In this document: piece after piece, positions 14,831 to 22,259 of the stretch
Numbering within the stretch: position 1 is the stretch's first letter
How the letters are laid out: each line of letters opens with the position of its first letter
NCBI RefSeq assembly: GCF_003611585.1
Contig: NZ_RAVW01000016.1
Location: 1-46,053, forward strand
Source: Corallococcus exercitus
GTDB taxonomy: Bacteria > Myxococcota > Myxococcia > Myxococcales > Myxococcaceae
Length of the DNA stretch: 46,053 bases
Direction of reading: 5' to 3'
Made by a program: the position numbers and the translations under genes
Notes under the pieces: generated by a model
The model's database searches: none
Told to the model about the DNA's origin: nothing
What the model saw: only the letters and a program-made list of their open reading frames with translations

Positions 14831-15879
14831 CTACATCGGGGTCACACATCCCGGCTGGGCAATGGCACACCACTGGCTGGCTTCATTGACACAGACGCTG
14901 TCCCAGGCCGTGGTGCAGCAATACGAATCCCGCGTGCACACGGTGTTGACGCAGCTGCTGCACGTCTTGACCAGCGCGGTGCCCGCAGTGCACACGTTGT
15001 GCGAACAGGCCGGAGCGTTCGGCGTGCAGACGTTGTTGCTGCCGCAGGTCTGTCCTGAACCACAGGTGCCGCAGCTCAGCGTTCCACCACAGCCGTCGGA
15101 GAGGGTGCCGCAGTTCTTGCCCTGGGCCGTGCAGGTCGTGGGCGCGCAGGTGGCCGTCGGATCGAAGACCTCCACGCTGGAGAGCGCCTGCATGGTGCCC
15201 TGGGCGTTGTAGGTGGTCCCGGCGATGAACAGGACGCGCCCGTCCGCCAGCGCGATGGTGGGGTGGTTGGTGCGCCCCTGGGTGATGGACCCCACCGTGA
15301 TCCAGCTCCCGGTGGAGGGCGTGTAGAGTTCCACGCCGTAGGTGTTGAACGAGCCTCCCGCCATCAGGATGCTGCCGTCAGGGCGCGTCACCGACGGCGC
15401 CGACGAGTGCGTGACGGTCGTGCTTCCCGTGTTCGTCCAGGTGTTGGTCGCCGGGTCGTACAGCTCCGCCACCGCCGTGTAGCCCGCTACGAGCACCTTC
15501 CCGTTGGCGAGCAGGTGATGCCGGCCACGACGAGCACGCTGCCATCCTGGAGCTGCGTGGCCGTATGGGAGCGGCGCGCGGTGGCCATCGAGGGGCCACT
15601 GCTGGAAGTCAGGGTGGCCGGATCGTACAGCTCCGTGGAGGCCATCTCCCCGGAGGGCGTCCCGCCTCCCGCCACCAGCACCTTCCCGTTGCCGAGCAGC
15701 GTGGCCGTGTGCTGGTAGCGCACGGACAAGAGGGACCCTCCACCGACGACGACAGCCGACGACTGGGAGGCTTCGAGCCGGTCGTCCGGCAGCTCCTCGG
15801 TGGCAGGAATTGAGGGTCCGCACGCGAAACAACACAACAGCGGAACGACCACCAACGACTTCCAATACGACAGGGACAT
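14831..15879 (-). pseudogene. Kelch-repeat/Cys-rich lipoprotein, frame broken
   Basis: The gene starts at 15879 (MSLSYWKSLVV) after an AGGAG site, with a lipobox LCCFACG. Kelch-type repeats follow: NGKVLVAGGGTPSG, then STELYDPATL, then DGSVLVVAG. The reading frame breaks near 15520; the next frame resumes at LLANGKVLVAG and AVAELYDPATNTWTNTG. The joint falls inside a repeat and part of one Kelch unit seems lost, which fits a slipped deletion between similar units. The C-terminus is Cys-rich (TAQGKNCGTLSDGCGGT, then CTRDSYCCTTAWDSVC), a tail common in myxobacterial surface proteins. Intact relatives are exported lipoproteins of unknown role. A sequencing error instead of a real lesion cannot be excluded. 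Confidence 0.75.
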
Positions 15880-16004
15880 GCAGTGCTCCTGCGGGGGTGA
15901 GGCCAGGAGCATCGCACGCGGATTCTCAGAGGAGAGGCACCCGGCAGGTGTGCCTGCGCACGGCGCACCCGCCAGGTGTCGCACCCGAAAAACCGTGCCG
16001 TGTC

Positions 16005-17297
16005 TCAAAACGCGACCTGGAAGCGAGACATCACGACGTTCTCCGCTTCCCTGTCACCGTCCAGGGCCCCGCCCACGAAGTCCGTGCGGTGGTAGTTCAA
16101 CGCGAAGCGCACGCGCCGGTTGAAGGCAAACAGCGTGGCGACTCCGAAGGCCCGGGCCTGGCTCACGGATCGCGTGGGGTCCGCGAAGACGGGGAACGCG
16201 TCGTCGTCCATGTCCAGGCCCTGGTAGCGCACGGAGATCTCCAGCGCCCCTCCCCTGCCCGTCTTCGGGTCGAAGGGGCGGCGGGGCTTGGGCCCTGTGA
16301 AGGACGCGTCCCCGCCCAGCACATACGACGCATACGCCTGCCACGCCTGGTGGCGCAGTCGCGCACGCTGATCACCGATGCGCACCTCCTGTGACGACAG
16401 GACGTATTCCGCGAGGAGCCCCACCGGGCCCCAGTAGAAGTGGCCCTGGGGCGAGAGGCGCACGTGCTCTCCGTCCGCGACGGTGGTCGGCCCGGTGGTC
16501 CCGCTGTTCAGGAAGCTGAAGATGATCTCCTGGCCGGTGCTCCGCTGTGGCACCAGGCCGGTCGTGGAGGTCGTGGTGGAGGGCGTGCCGAACTGGAGCC
16601 CTCGGGAGACGGCGACGCCCAGGCCCAGGCCCTGGAGCGCGGAGGCCGTATCGCCCTTGAAGGGCTGGGCGAAGACGCGGGCCACCAGGTCGAAGCTGTC
16701 GTCGGTGTTGACGTCGATGCTGGCGCCGTCCGGATCGCCGTTGACCACCGCGAACGCATAGTGGAGGCGCCCCCCGGCGATGTCGCCGTGCAACTGCACG
16801 CCCGCGTCGCGGACGGGGACCAGATCGAAGGTGAGCGAGCGTTCGATGAAGGGGACGTCCGTGTTGGCCTGGAGCAGCTCCAGCCCAAAGGGCGTCTTGA
16901 AGCGGCCGGCGCGCAGGCGGAGCCAGTCGACGGGATGCAGGTCGACATACGCGTCCTGGACGAGCGGCTGATTGACGCCGAAGTCCGGCATGAGCCGGAA
17001 GTCCACGAAGCCGAACAGCGTCCCGTCCAGGAAGGGGCGCAGGCGCCGGATGAGGAACGTGTTGGTGCCGCTCCGGTCCGAGTCCGCCACGTAGAAGCGG
17101 CCGTCCCCCTGGAGCTGTCCGCGCACCTTCAGCACGAAGGCCTTGTCGGCGGTGGAGAACGTGTAGCCCTCCTCGGAGAGCTGGACGCTGGGGGGCTCCG
17201 GGGGCTTCTCGGGCTCGGTCGTCTGGGCGCGGGCCGGGGACGCGGCGAACAGCAGCGCCCCCACGGTGACGAGGTGGGCGGCGGAGATGACGGACAC
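16005..17297 (-). CDS. OprO/OprP-type phosphate-selective porin
   Basis: A 430-aa outer-membrane protein starting at GTG 17297 with AAAGG 8 nt before it. A signal peptide ends near ASPARAQ. The body shows alternating beta-strand sequence typical of the phosphate-selective porin O/P family: SFEEGYTF-like start (SEEGYTFSTADK), LKVRGQLQGDGRFY, LIRRLRPFLDGTLFGFVDF, QDAYVDLHPVDWLRLRAGRFKTPFG, and a terminal Phe (FQVAF) as expected for barrel assembly. It would form a trimeric channel for phosphate or other anions. It follows the histidine kinase and sigma54 regulator genes with a 52-bp gap, so it is probably in the same operon or controlled by them. The actual substrate is not shown by sequence. 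Confidence 0.85.
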   Translation of the reverse strand: MSVISAAHLVTVGALLFAASPARAQTTEPEKPPEPPSVQLSEEGYTFSTADKAFVLKVRGQLQGDGRFYVADSDRSGTNTFLIRRLRPFLDGTLFGFVDFRLMPDFGVNQPLVQDAYVDLHPVDWLRLRAGRFKTPFGLELLQANTDVPFIERSLTFDLVPVRDAGVQLHGDIAGGRLHYAFAVVNGDPDGASIDVNTDDSFDLVARVFAQPFKGDTASALQGLGLGVAVSRGLQFGTPSTTTSTTGLVPQRSTGQEIIFSFLNSGTTGPTTVADGEHVRLSPQGHFYWGPVGLLAEYVLSSQEVRIGDQRARLRHQAWQAYASYVLGGDASFTGPKPRRPFDPKTGRGGALEISVRYQGLDMDDDAFPVFADPTRSVSQARAFGVATLFAFNRRVRFALNYHRTDFVGGALDGDREAENVVMSRFQVAF

Positions 17298-17349
17298 GCG
17301 GGACCTTTCACATGAGGGGCGCGCACGTTCCCCACGTGAAGTGATGCTG

Positions 17350-18843
17350 TCAAGGCTCGCGCGGTGTCGGGCGCGTGGGCCCGCCCTCGGGCGTTCCCTT
17401 GAAGTCCGCGGCGGACAGTCCGTGCCGCTTGAGCAGGTCGTAGAAGTCGCTCCGGTTGCGCCCGGCCATCCGGGCCGCGGCACTGACACTGCCGCTGCTG
17501 CGGCGCATGGCCTCCGCGAGGTAGGCGCGCTCGAAAGCGTCGCGGGCCTCGCGCAGCGAGGGCAAGGCCTCTGTCCCGCCGGGAACGCCGGGCAGCTGCG
17601 CGCTCCCGGCCGGGGGCCGCTCCAGCGCCTGACCGAGGCGAGGCACATGTCGCGGTTGAAGCTCGTCCGCGCCGGCCAGGAGCACCGCGGCCTCCATCTC
17701 GTGGATGAGCTCCCGGACGTTGCCGGGCCAGCCATAACGCTGCAGCAGCTCCACCGTCGCGGGCGCGAGGCGCGGCGGACGCAGGCCATAGCGGTTCGCC
17801 GTGCGCTCCAGGAAGAGCTGCGCGAGCAAGGGGATGTCCTCGAGCCGCTCGCGCAAGGGGGGCAGCTCGATGGGCACCACGTGCAGCCGGAAGTAGAGGT
17901 CCTGGCGAAAGCGCTTCGCGGCCACCTCCTCCGCGAGGTCCCGGTTGGTGGCGGCGACCACCCGCACGTCCACGGACTCCTCCACGTCCGCGCCCACGCG
18001 CGTGAGCCGCTGCTCCTGCAGCACGCGCAAGAGCTTCACCTGCACGGACGGAGACGCCTCGCCAATCTCATCCAGGAACAGCGTGCCGCCGTTGGCCGCG
18101 CCGAACAGGCCTTCGCGCTCGCGCACTGCCCCAGAGAACGCACCCTTCACGTGTCCGAACAGCTCGCTCTCCAGCAGCTCCGGCGGAAGCGCTCCGCAGT
18201 TGACGGCGACGAAGCGCTCCGTGTTGCGGCGCGAGAGCACGTGGAGCATCCGCGCCGCCAGCTCCTTGCCGGTGCCACTCTCGCCGGTGAGCAGGACCGT
18301 GGCATCGGTGGGGGCAATGCGGGCAATCACCTCGCGCACGCGCGAGATGGCCTCGCTGATGCCCAGGAGCAGGGGCTCGCCGCTCTCCCCCATGCGCAGC
18401 CGCAGCTCGGCCACCTCCCGGCGCAGCCGCGAGCGCTCGAGTGCGTGCGTGAGCTTCTGCATGAGCTCGTGGTCGTGAAACGGCTTGGTGAGAAAGCCGT
18501 AGGCCCCTTCCTGCATGGCCTGCACCGCGGTTTCGATGGAGCCGTGCGCGGTGAGCATGATGACGGACAGCTCGGGAGCGCACTGTCGCGCGGCCCGGAG
18601 CACGTCCATGCCATCCATGTCCTCCAGGCGCAGGTCGAGCACCATCGCGTCCACGCGCTCCTGCGCGAGCCTGCGCAGGGCGCCCCTGCCCTCGCTCTCA
18701 ACGGTCACGTGGTAGCCGCGTGAGGTCATCCGCATGGACATGAGCTCCGCGAGCTGGAGGTCATCGTCCACCAGGAGCACGTGGGGCTGCTGGACGGGGG
18801 GCTCAGGCGTCAAGGCGGCCTCCAGGGGCTGCGGGGTCTTCAA
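17350..18843 (-). CDS. NtrC-family sigma54-dependent response regulator
   Basis: This 497-aa protein has a receiver domain (about 20-135; acidic pocket VDDD 25-28, phospho-acceptor Asp70, Lys120), an AAA+ domain (Walker A GESGTGKE 187-194, sigma54-contact loop GAFSGA 234-239, Walker B LFLDE 255-259) and a Fis-like helix-turn-helix tail (SVSAAARMAGRNRSDFYDLL). GAFSGA instead of GAFTGA is a conservative change. It activates sigma54 promoters on phosphorylation. The ATG lies inside the 3' end of the kinase gene (41-bp overlap), so the pair is translationally coupled. Likely targets are the downstream porin and the divergent SulP gene; this is inference from position. Confidence 0.93.
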   Translation of the reverse strand: MKTPQPLEAALTPEPPVQQPHVLLVDDDLQLAELMSMRMTSRGYHVTVESEGRGALRRLAQERVDAMVLDLRLEDMDGMDVLRAARQCAPELSVIMLTAHGSIETAVQAMQEGAYGFLTKPFHDHELMQKLTHALERSRLRREVAELRLRMGESGEPLLLGISEAISRVREVIARIAPTDATVLLTGESGTGKELAARMLHVLSRRNTERFVAVNCGALPPELLESELFGHVKGAFSGAVREREGLFGAANGGTLFLDEIGEASPSVQVKLLRVLQEQRLTRVGADVEESVDVRVVAATNRDLAEEVAAKRFRQDLYFRLHVVPIELPPLRERLEDIPLLAQLFLERTANRYGLRPPRLAPATVELLQRYGWPGNVRELIHEMEAAVLLAGADELQPRHVPRLGQALERPPAGSAQLPGVPGGTEALPSLREARDAFERAYLAEAMRRSSGSVSAAARMAGRNRSDFYDLLKRHGLSAADFKGTPEGGPTRPTPREP

Positions 18844-20299
18844 GGGGAATCCAGAAGGTGAAGGTGGCTCCGGGCCCAGCCGTGTCCGCGAGCGACAGCT
18901 CCCCTCCGTGCGCGGTGATCATCTCGCGCGCGATGGCCAGGCCCAGCCCCGTGCTGCGGCGTCCGCCCACCTCGAGGCTGGCGAAGGGCCGGAAGATCCA
19001 CTCGCGCGCGTGCGCGGGCACGCCCGGGCCCTGGTCCGCGACGGACAGCTGGACCGCGGACACCGGGCTGACGGCGCCAGGGCGCTTGCGGCTCACCAGC
19101 TCACACGTGATGCGCACCGTCTGGCCCGCGCGGGAGACAGCGATGGCGTTGCTCACCAGGTTGGACAGGGCGCGTTCGACAAGAGGGTCATCGATGGGCG
19201 CACGCACGGGCTTCGCGGCTGCGTCGTACACCAGCTGGACCTTGCGCTCATCCGCTTCGAAGGCGAGGTCCTGAAGGACGTTCTGGACAATCTGGTCCAC
19301 CGAGGCCCCGGCGTTGCGCTGCAGCGGCTGGCCGGACTGCACGCGCGACAGGTCCAGGACGGAGGTCACCATGCGAATCTCACGCTCGCACGCCGCCTGC
19401 GCCAGCTTCACCACGCGGGCCTGCTGCGGCGTCAGGGAGCCGATGCTGCCATCACCCAGGAGCGAGAGGGCCTCGCGCACCCGGGCCAGCGGCGTGCGCA
19501 GGTCGTGGGACACCGAGGCCACGAACGCGCTCTTGAGCTGATCCAGCTCCGCCAGACGCCCACGCATGCGGTCCAGGTCCAGCGAGAGCGCGCGCAGCTC
19601 CTCGGGCCCGCGCAAGGGAGGCAGGGGGCTGAAGTCACCCTGGCCAATGCGGCGCGCATGCGTGGAGAGCAGCGCCACCGAGTTCGACACCGCGCGCGCC
19701 TGCGCGAAGGCGAGCGCTCCCGCCGCGAGGATGCCCAGAAGGCCGAAGAGTCCGCCTGAGCTCAGCGCCGCCGAGCCGATGGCACGCGCGTGGTCCTCCT
19801 TCGCCTGGATGGCCAGGCGCATGTCCCGCGTGCGCTCGGACCACACCGTGGTGAGGACCTCATCCAGCTGCAGCCGCCGCTCCCGCAGGGGAAACGACAG
19901 CATCGACTCACAGGTGCCGGCCTGCTCCAATTGCAGGGCGTATTGCACGTAGTCCTGGGCGCTCGCGCGGAAGCCCGCATCGAGCTGCTCCGTGCCGGCG
20001 CCAAGCGCGGTCTGGAGGTCCTGGCGTGCGCTGGCGACAGCGCGGTGCACGGTGGCCGCGCTGCTGTCGTGCTGCTCGCAGGCCACCACTCCGCGCCGCA
20101 CCGACAGTTCGAGCGCCCAGGCCGCGACGTATACGCGCTGCTCTCGCTCGAAGGCCGCCAGCTCCTCCTGGCCCACGCTCGCCACCACTTCGTGGGTGCG
20201 CAGGAGGCCCACGGCCATCTGTGAGAACGCCGCCACCAGCAGCGCGGTGACCACCGCGTAGGACAACAGGAGCCGGGCGCGCAGTCGAAGCACCAACAT
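18803..20299 (-). CDS. Membrane sensor histidine kinase
   Basis: A 498-aa kinase. The start is taken at MLVLRLRARLLLSY (20299), a typical N-in first membrane helix (about 8-32); a longer frame reaches 20347. A roughly 150-residue periplasmic domain with Cys residues is followed by a second helix (about 183-203), a HAMP region, the H box SVSHDLRTPLARV (His265), and an ATPase domain with NLVSNAIAVSR (N box), DQGPGVP (G1) and GLGLAIAREM (G2). It should autophosphorylate and pass the phosphate to the overlapping regulator. The ligand is unknown; the neighbouring anion porin and SulP transporter suggest an anion-related signal (inference). Confidence 0.92.
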   Translation of the reverse strand: MLVLRLRARLLLSYAVVTALLVAAFSQMAVGLLRTHEVVASVGQEELAAFEREQRVYVAAWALELSVRRGVVACEQHDSSAATVHRAVASARQDLQTALGAGTEQLDAGFRASAQDYVQYALQLEQAGTCESMLSFPLRERRLQLDEVLTTVWSERTRDMRLAIQAKEDHARAIGSAALSSGGLFGLLGILAAGALAFAQARAVSNSVALLSTHARRIGQGDFSPLPPLRGPEELRALSLDLDRMRGRLAELDQLKSAFVASVSHDLRTPLARVREALSLLGDGSIGSLTPQQARVVKLAQAACEREIRMVTSVLDLSRVQSGQPLQRNAGASVDQIVQNVLQDLAFEADERKVQLVYDAAAKPVRAPIDDPLVERALSNLVSNAIAVSRAGQTVRITCELVSRKRPGAVSPVSAVQLSVADQGPGVPAHAREWIFRPFASLEVGGRRSTGLGLAIAREMITAHGGELSLADTAGPGATFTFWIPLEDPAAPGGRLDA

Positions 20300-20353
20300 G
20301 GCGCGCAATCTAACGCGCATCCGTGCATGCGCCCCGACACTTCGCACGGCCGT

Positions 20354-20413
20354 CTGTCGGTCCCGACAGTGTCGGTCCGAGCCGACAGGGACTCCGTGCG
20401 GAGGGACCGACAG
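20354..20413. promoter_or_regulatory. TGTCGG/CCGACA inverted-repeat cluster, putative operator
   Basis: The divergent kinase/SulP intergenic region holds CTGTCGG-TC-CCGACAG (20354-20369), TGTCGG-N6-CCGACA (20370-20387) and GGACCGACAG (20404-20413). Repeated half-sites with dyad symmetry suggest binding of a dimeric regulator such as the adjacent NtrC-type protein. No convincing sigma54 -24/-12 element was found; the nearest, TGGCACGACACCTGA at 20449, lacks the -12 GC. Confidence 0.5.
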
Positions 20414-20472
20414 CGGGGAGCGCTTCCCTCGGAGACGGCGCCTGGCACGACACCTGAAAGACGCCGTCGTCC

Positions 20473-22230
20473 ATGCGTTCGACGACCGTTCTCTCGAAGC
20501 GACCTTTCTGGGCCCAGCGTGCGGGCGAGCTCATCCACAGCTGGCGCGAGATGGTGCGCCCAGGCAGCCTGCCAGCCGATGCGGCCGCCGGCCTGAGCGT
20601 GGCGTGCGTGGCACTTCCTCTCAACGTCGCGCTCGCCACCGCGGCGGGACTGCCCGCGAGCGTGGGGCTCGTCTCTGGCGTCGTGGCTGGCATCGTGGGC
20701 GGACTGCTCAGTGGCAGCCGCTTCCAGGTCACGGGCCCCGAGGCGGCGCTGCTGCCCCTGGCCGCGGCCATCGTGGCGGCGCATGGGGCCGCGGGCCTCG
20801 TCATCGCCACGGTGCTCGCGGGCGCCATGCAGGTGGCGTTGGGGCTCCTGCGCGCCGGGCGGTTCGCGCGGCTCATCCCCCGGCCGGTGGTGATGGGCTT
20901 CACGGTGGGCATCGGACTCCTGCTGCTCAACACGCAGCTGCCGCGCCTGTTCGCGGTGGAGGACACGCACTCGGATGCCGTGGCGCTCGTGCTTCAGCGC
21001 ACCTGGGGCGGGCACGTGGGCTGGCTCGGGGTCGCCGCCGGAGCCCTGACGGCGCTGGCCATGGTGGCCCTGCCCCGGCTGCACAAGCGCATCCCCGCGG
21101 TGCTCGTGGGGCTGACGCTCGGCACCGGGCTGATGGTCTGGCTCGGGGCGGGCTACGACGCGGTGGGCGCCCTGCCCCGCTCGCTGCCCACGCCGACGCT
21201 GCCGTCCTTCGAGGGCGTGCACCTCGCGACACTCCTGCCGGCGGCCCTGGGCCTCGCGCTGCTCGCGTCGCTCGGCTCGCTGCTCGCGACGAGCTCGCTG
21301 GATGCGCTCACGGGGGCGCGCCCGCAGAGTGACTTGAACCAGGACCTGGTCGCGCAAGGGCTGGCCAACATCGCGGCCGGACTGTGCGGTGGCTTCCCGG
21401 TGATGGGCGCCATCGTGCGCGCCAGCGCGTCCATCCAGGCGGGCGCGCGCACCCGCGCCGCCTCCGTCATGCATGCCCTGTGGCTCTTCGTGGCCATGGC
21501 GCTGCTCGCGCCGCTGGTGGCGCGCATCCCCATCGCCGCACTCACCGCCATCCTGCTGGTCGTGGGGGTGCGGCTTCTCAACCTGGAGGGCCTTGTTGCC
21601 ATGTGGAATCAGTCCAAGTCGACGTTGGGCGTGGTGCTCGTCACCGCGCTGGGCATTGCCGTGTTCAATGTGTTCGCCGGCATCGGGGCCGGGCTCGCGC
21701 TGGCGAGCATCCTCTACGTGCGGCGCCATGGCGCCCTGCGGCTGGAGGTGCAGCGGGTGGCGGAGGTGTCGCAGCTGCAGCGCGGCCTGCACGTGCAAGC
21801 CCCGGAAGCGCCCGACGCCCCCGAGGCGCTGGACCTCCTGGTCGCGCGCGTGGACGGGCCCATCCTGTTCATCAACCACATCAAGCTCTACGCGCTCATC
21901 GACGGCCCCCCCTGGGCGAAGCTCGTGGTCATCGACCTGTCGCGAGTGCCGCTCGTGGACGCCGCCGGCGCGGCGACGCTCCAGTACCTGGCGGAGTTCC
22001 TCGCCGTGCGCAGCGCGCACCTGGCCCTGGTGAAGGTGCCGCCCCAGCTGGAGGCCGCGCTCGAGCCGATCGCGCAATACCTGCTCGAAGCGCGGATCCA
22101 CGACTCACTCGAGGGTGCGCTCCTGGGGGCAGGCTTTGTGCACCCCGCGCCCACGGAGCCTGTCACCCGCCCCGTGCACGCGGCACACCCAGCTCCCCCC
22201 GCGCCCACCACGCACTCCGCGCACCTGTAG
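20473..22230 (+). CDS. SulP-family anion transporter with STAS domain
   Basis: This 585-aa inner-membrane protein has 10-12 hydrophobic helices (about 35-430) with the SulP signatures DAAAGLSVACVALPLNVALA, GPEAALLPLAAAIV and LNQDLVAQGLANIAAGLCGGFP, then a C-terminal STAS domain (about 450-560; KLVVIDLSRVPLVDAAGAATL). Such carriers move sulfate, bicarbonate or other anions with protons or sodium. The last 25 residues are a Pro/His/Ala-rich tail. It is divergent from the histidine kinase-regulator-porin operon and shares the palindrome-rich region, which suggests co-control. No clear ribosome site precedes the ATG, so a slightly later start is possible. Confidence 0.9.
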   Translation: MRSTTVLSKRPFWAQRAGELIHSWREMVRPGSLPADAAAGLSVACVALPLNVALATAAGLPASVGLVSGVVAGIVGGLLSGSRFQVTGPEAALLPLAAAIVAAHGAAGLVIATVLAGAMQVALGLLRAGRFARLIPRPVVMGFTVGIGLLLLNTQLPRLFAVEDTHSDAVALVLQRTWGGHVGWLGVAAGALTALAMVALPRLHKRIPAVLVGLTLGTGLMVWLGAGYDAVGALPRSLPTPTLPSFEGVHLATLLPAALGLALLASLGSLLATSSLDALTGARPQSDLNQDLVAQGLANIAAGLCGGFPVMGAIVRASASIQAGARTRAASVMHALWLFVAMALLAPLVARIPIAALTAILLVVGVRLLNLEGLVAMWNQSKSTLGVVLVTALGIAVFNVFAGIGAGLALASILYVRRHGALRLEVQRVAEVSQLQRGLHVQAPEAPDAPEALDLLVARVDGPILFINHIKLYALIDGPPWAKLVVIDLSRVPLVDAAGAATLQYLAEFLAVRSAHLALVKVPPQLEAALEPIAQYLLEARIHDSLEGALLGAGFVHPAPTEPVTRPVHAAHPAPPAPTTHSAHL

Positions 22231-22259
22231 AGCGCTGCGTGCTGAGTGCCCCCCACGGC

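Noticed and set aside
20449-20463. Possible sigma54 promoter TGGCACGACACCTGA before the SulP gene
   Set aside because: The -12 GC is absent and the start point would fall on the ATG.
19762-22101. Minus-strand 779-codon open frame
   Set aside because: Antisense to SulP and an alternate frame of the histidine kinase; His/Gln/Arg-rich with no domain.
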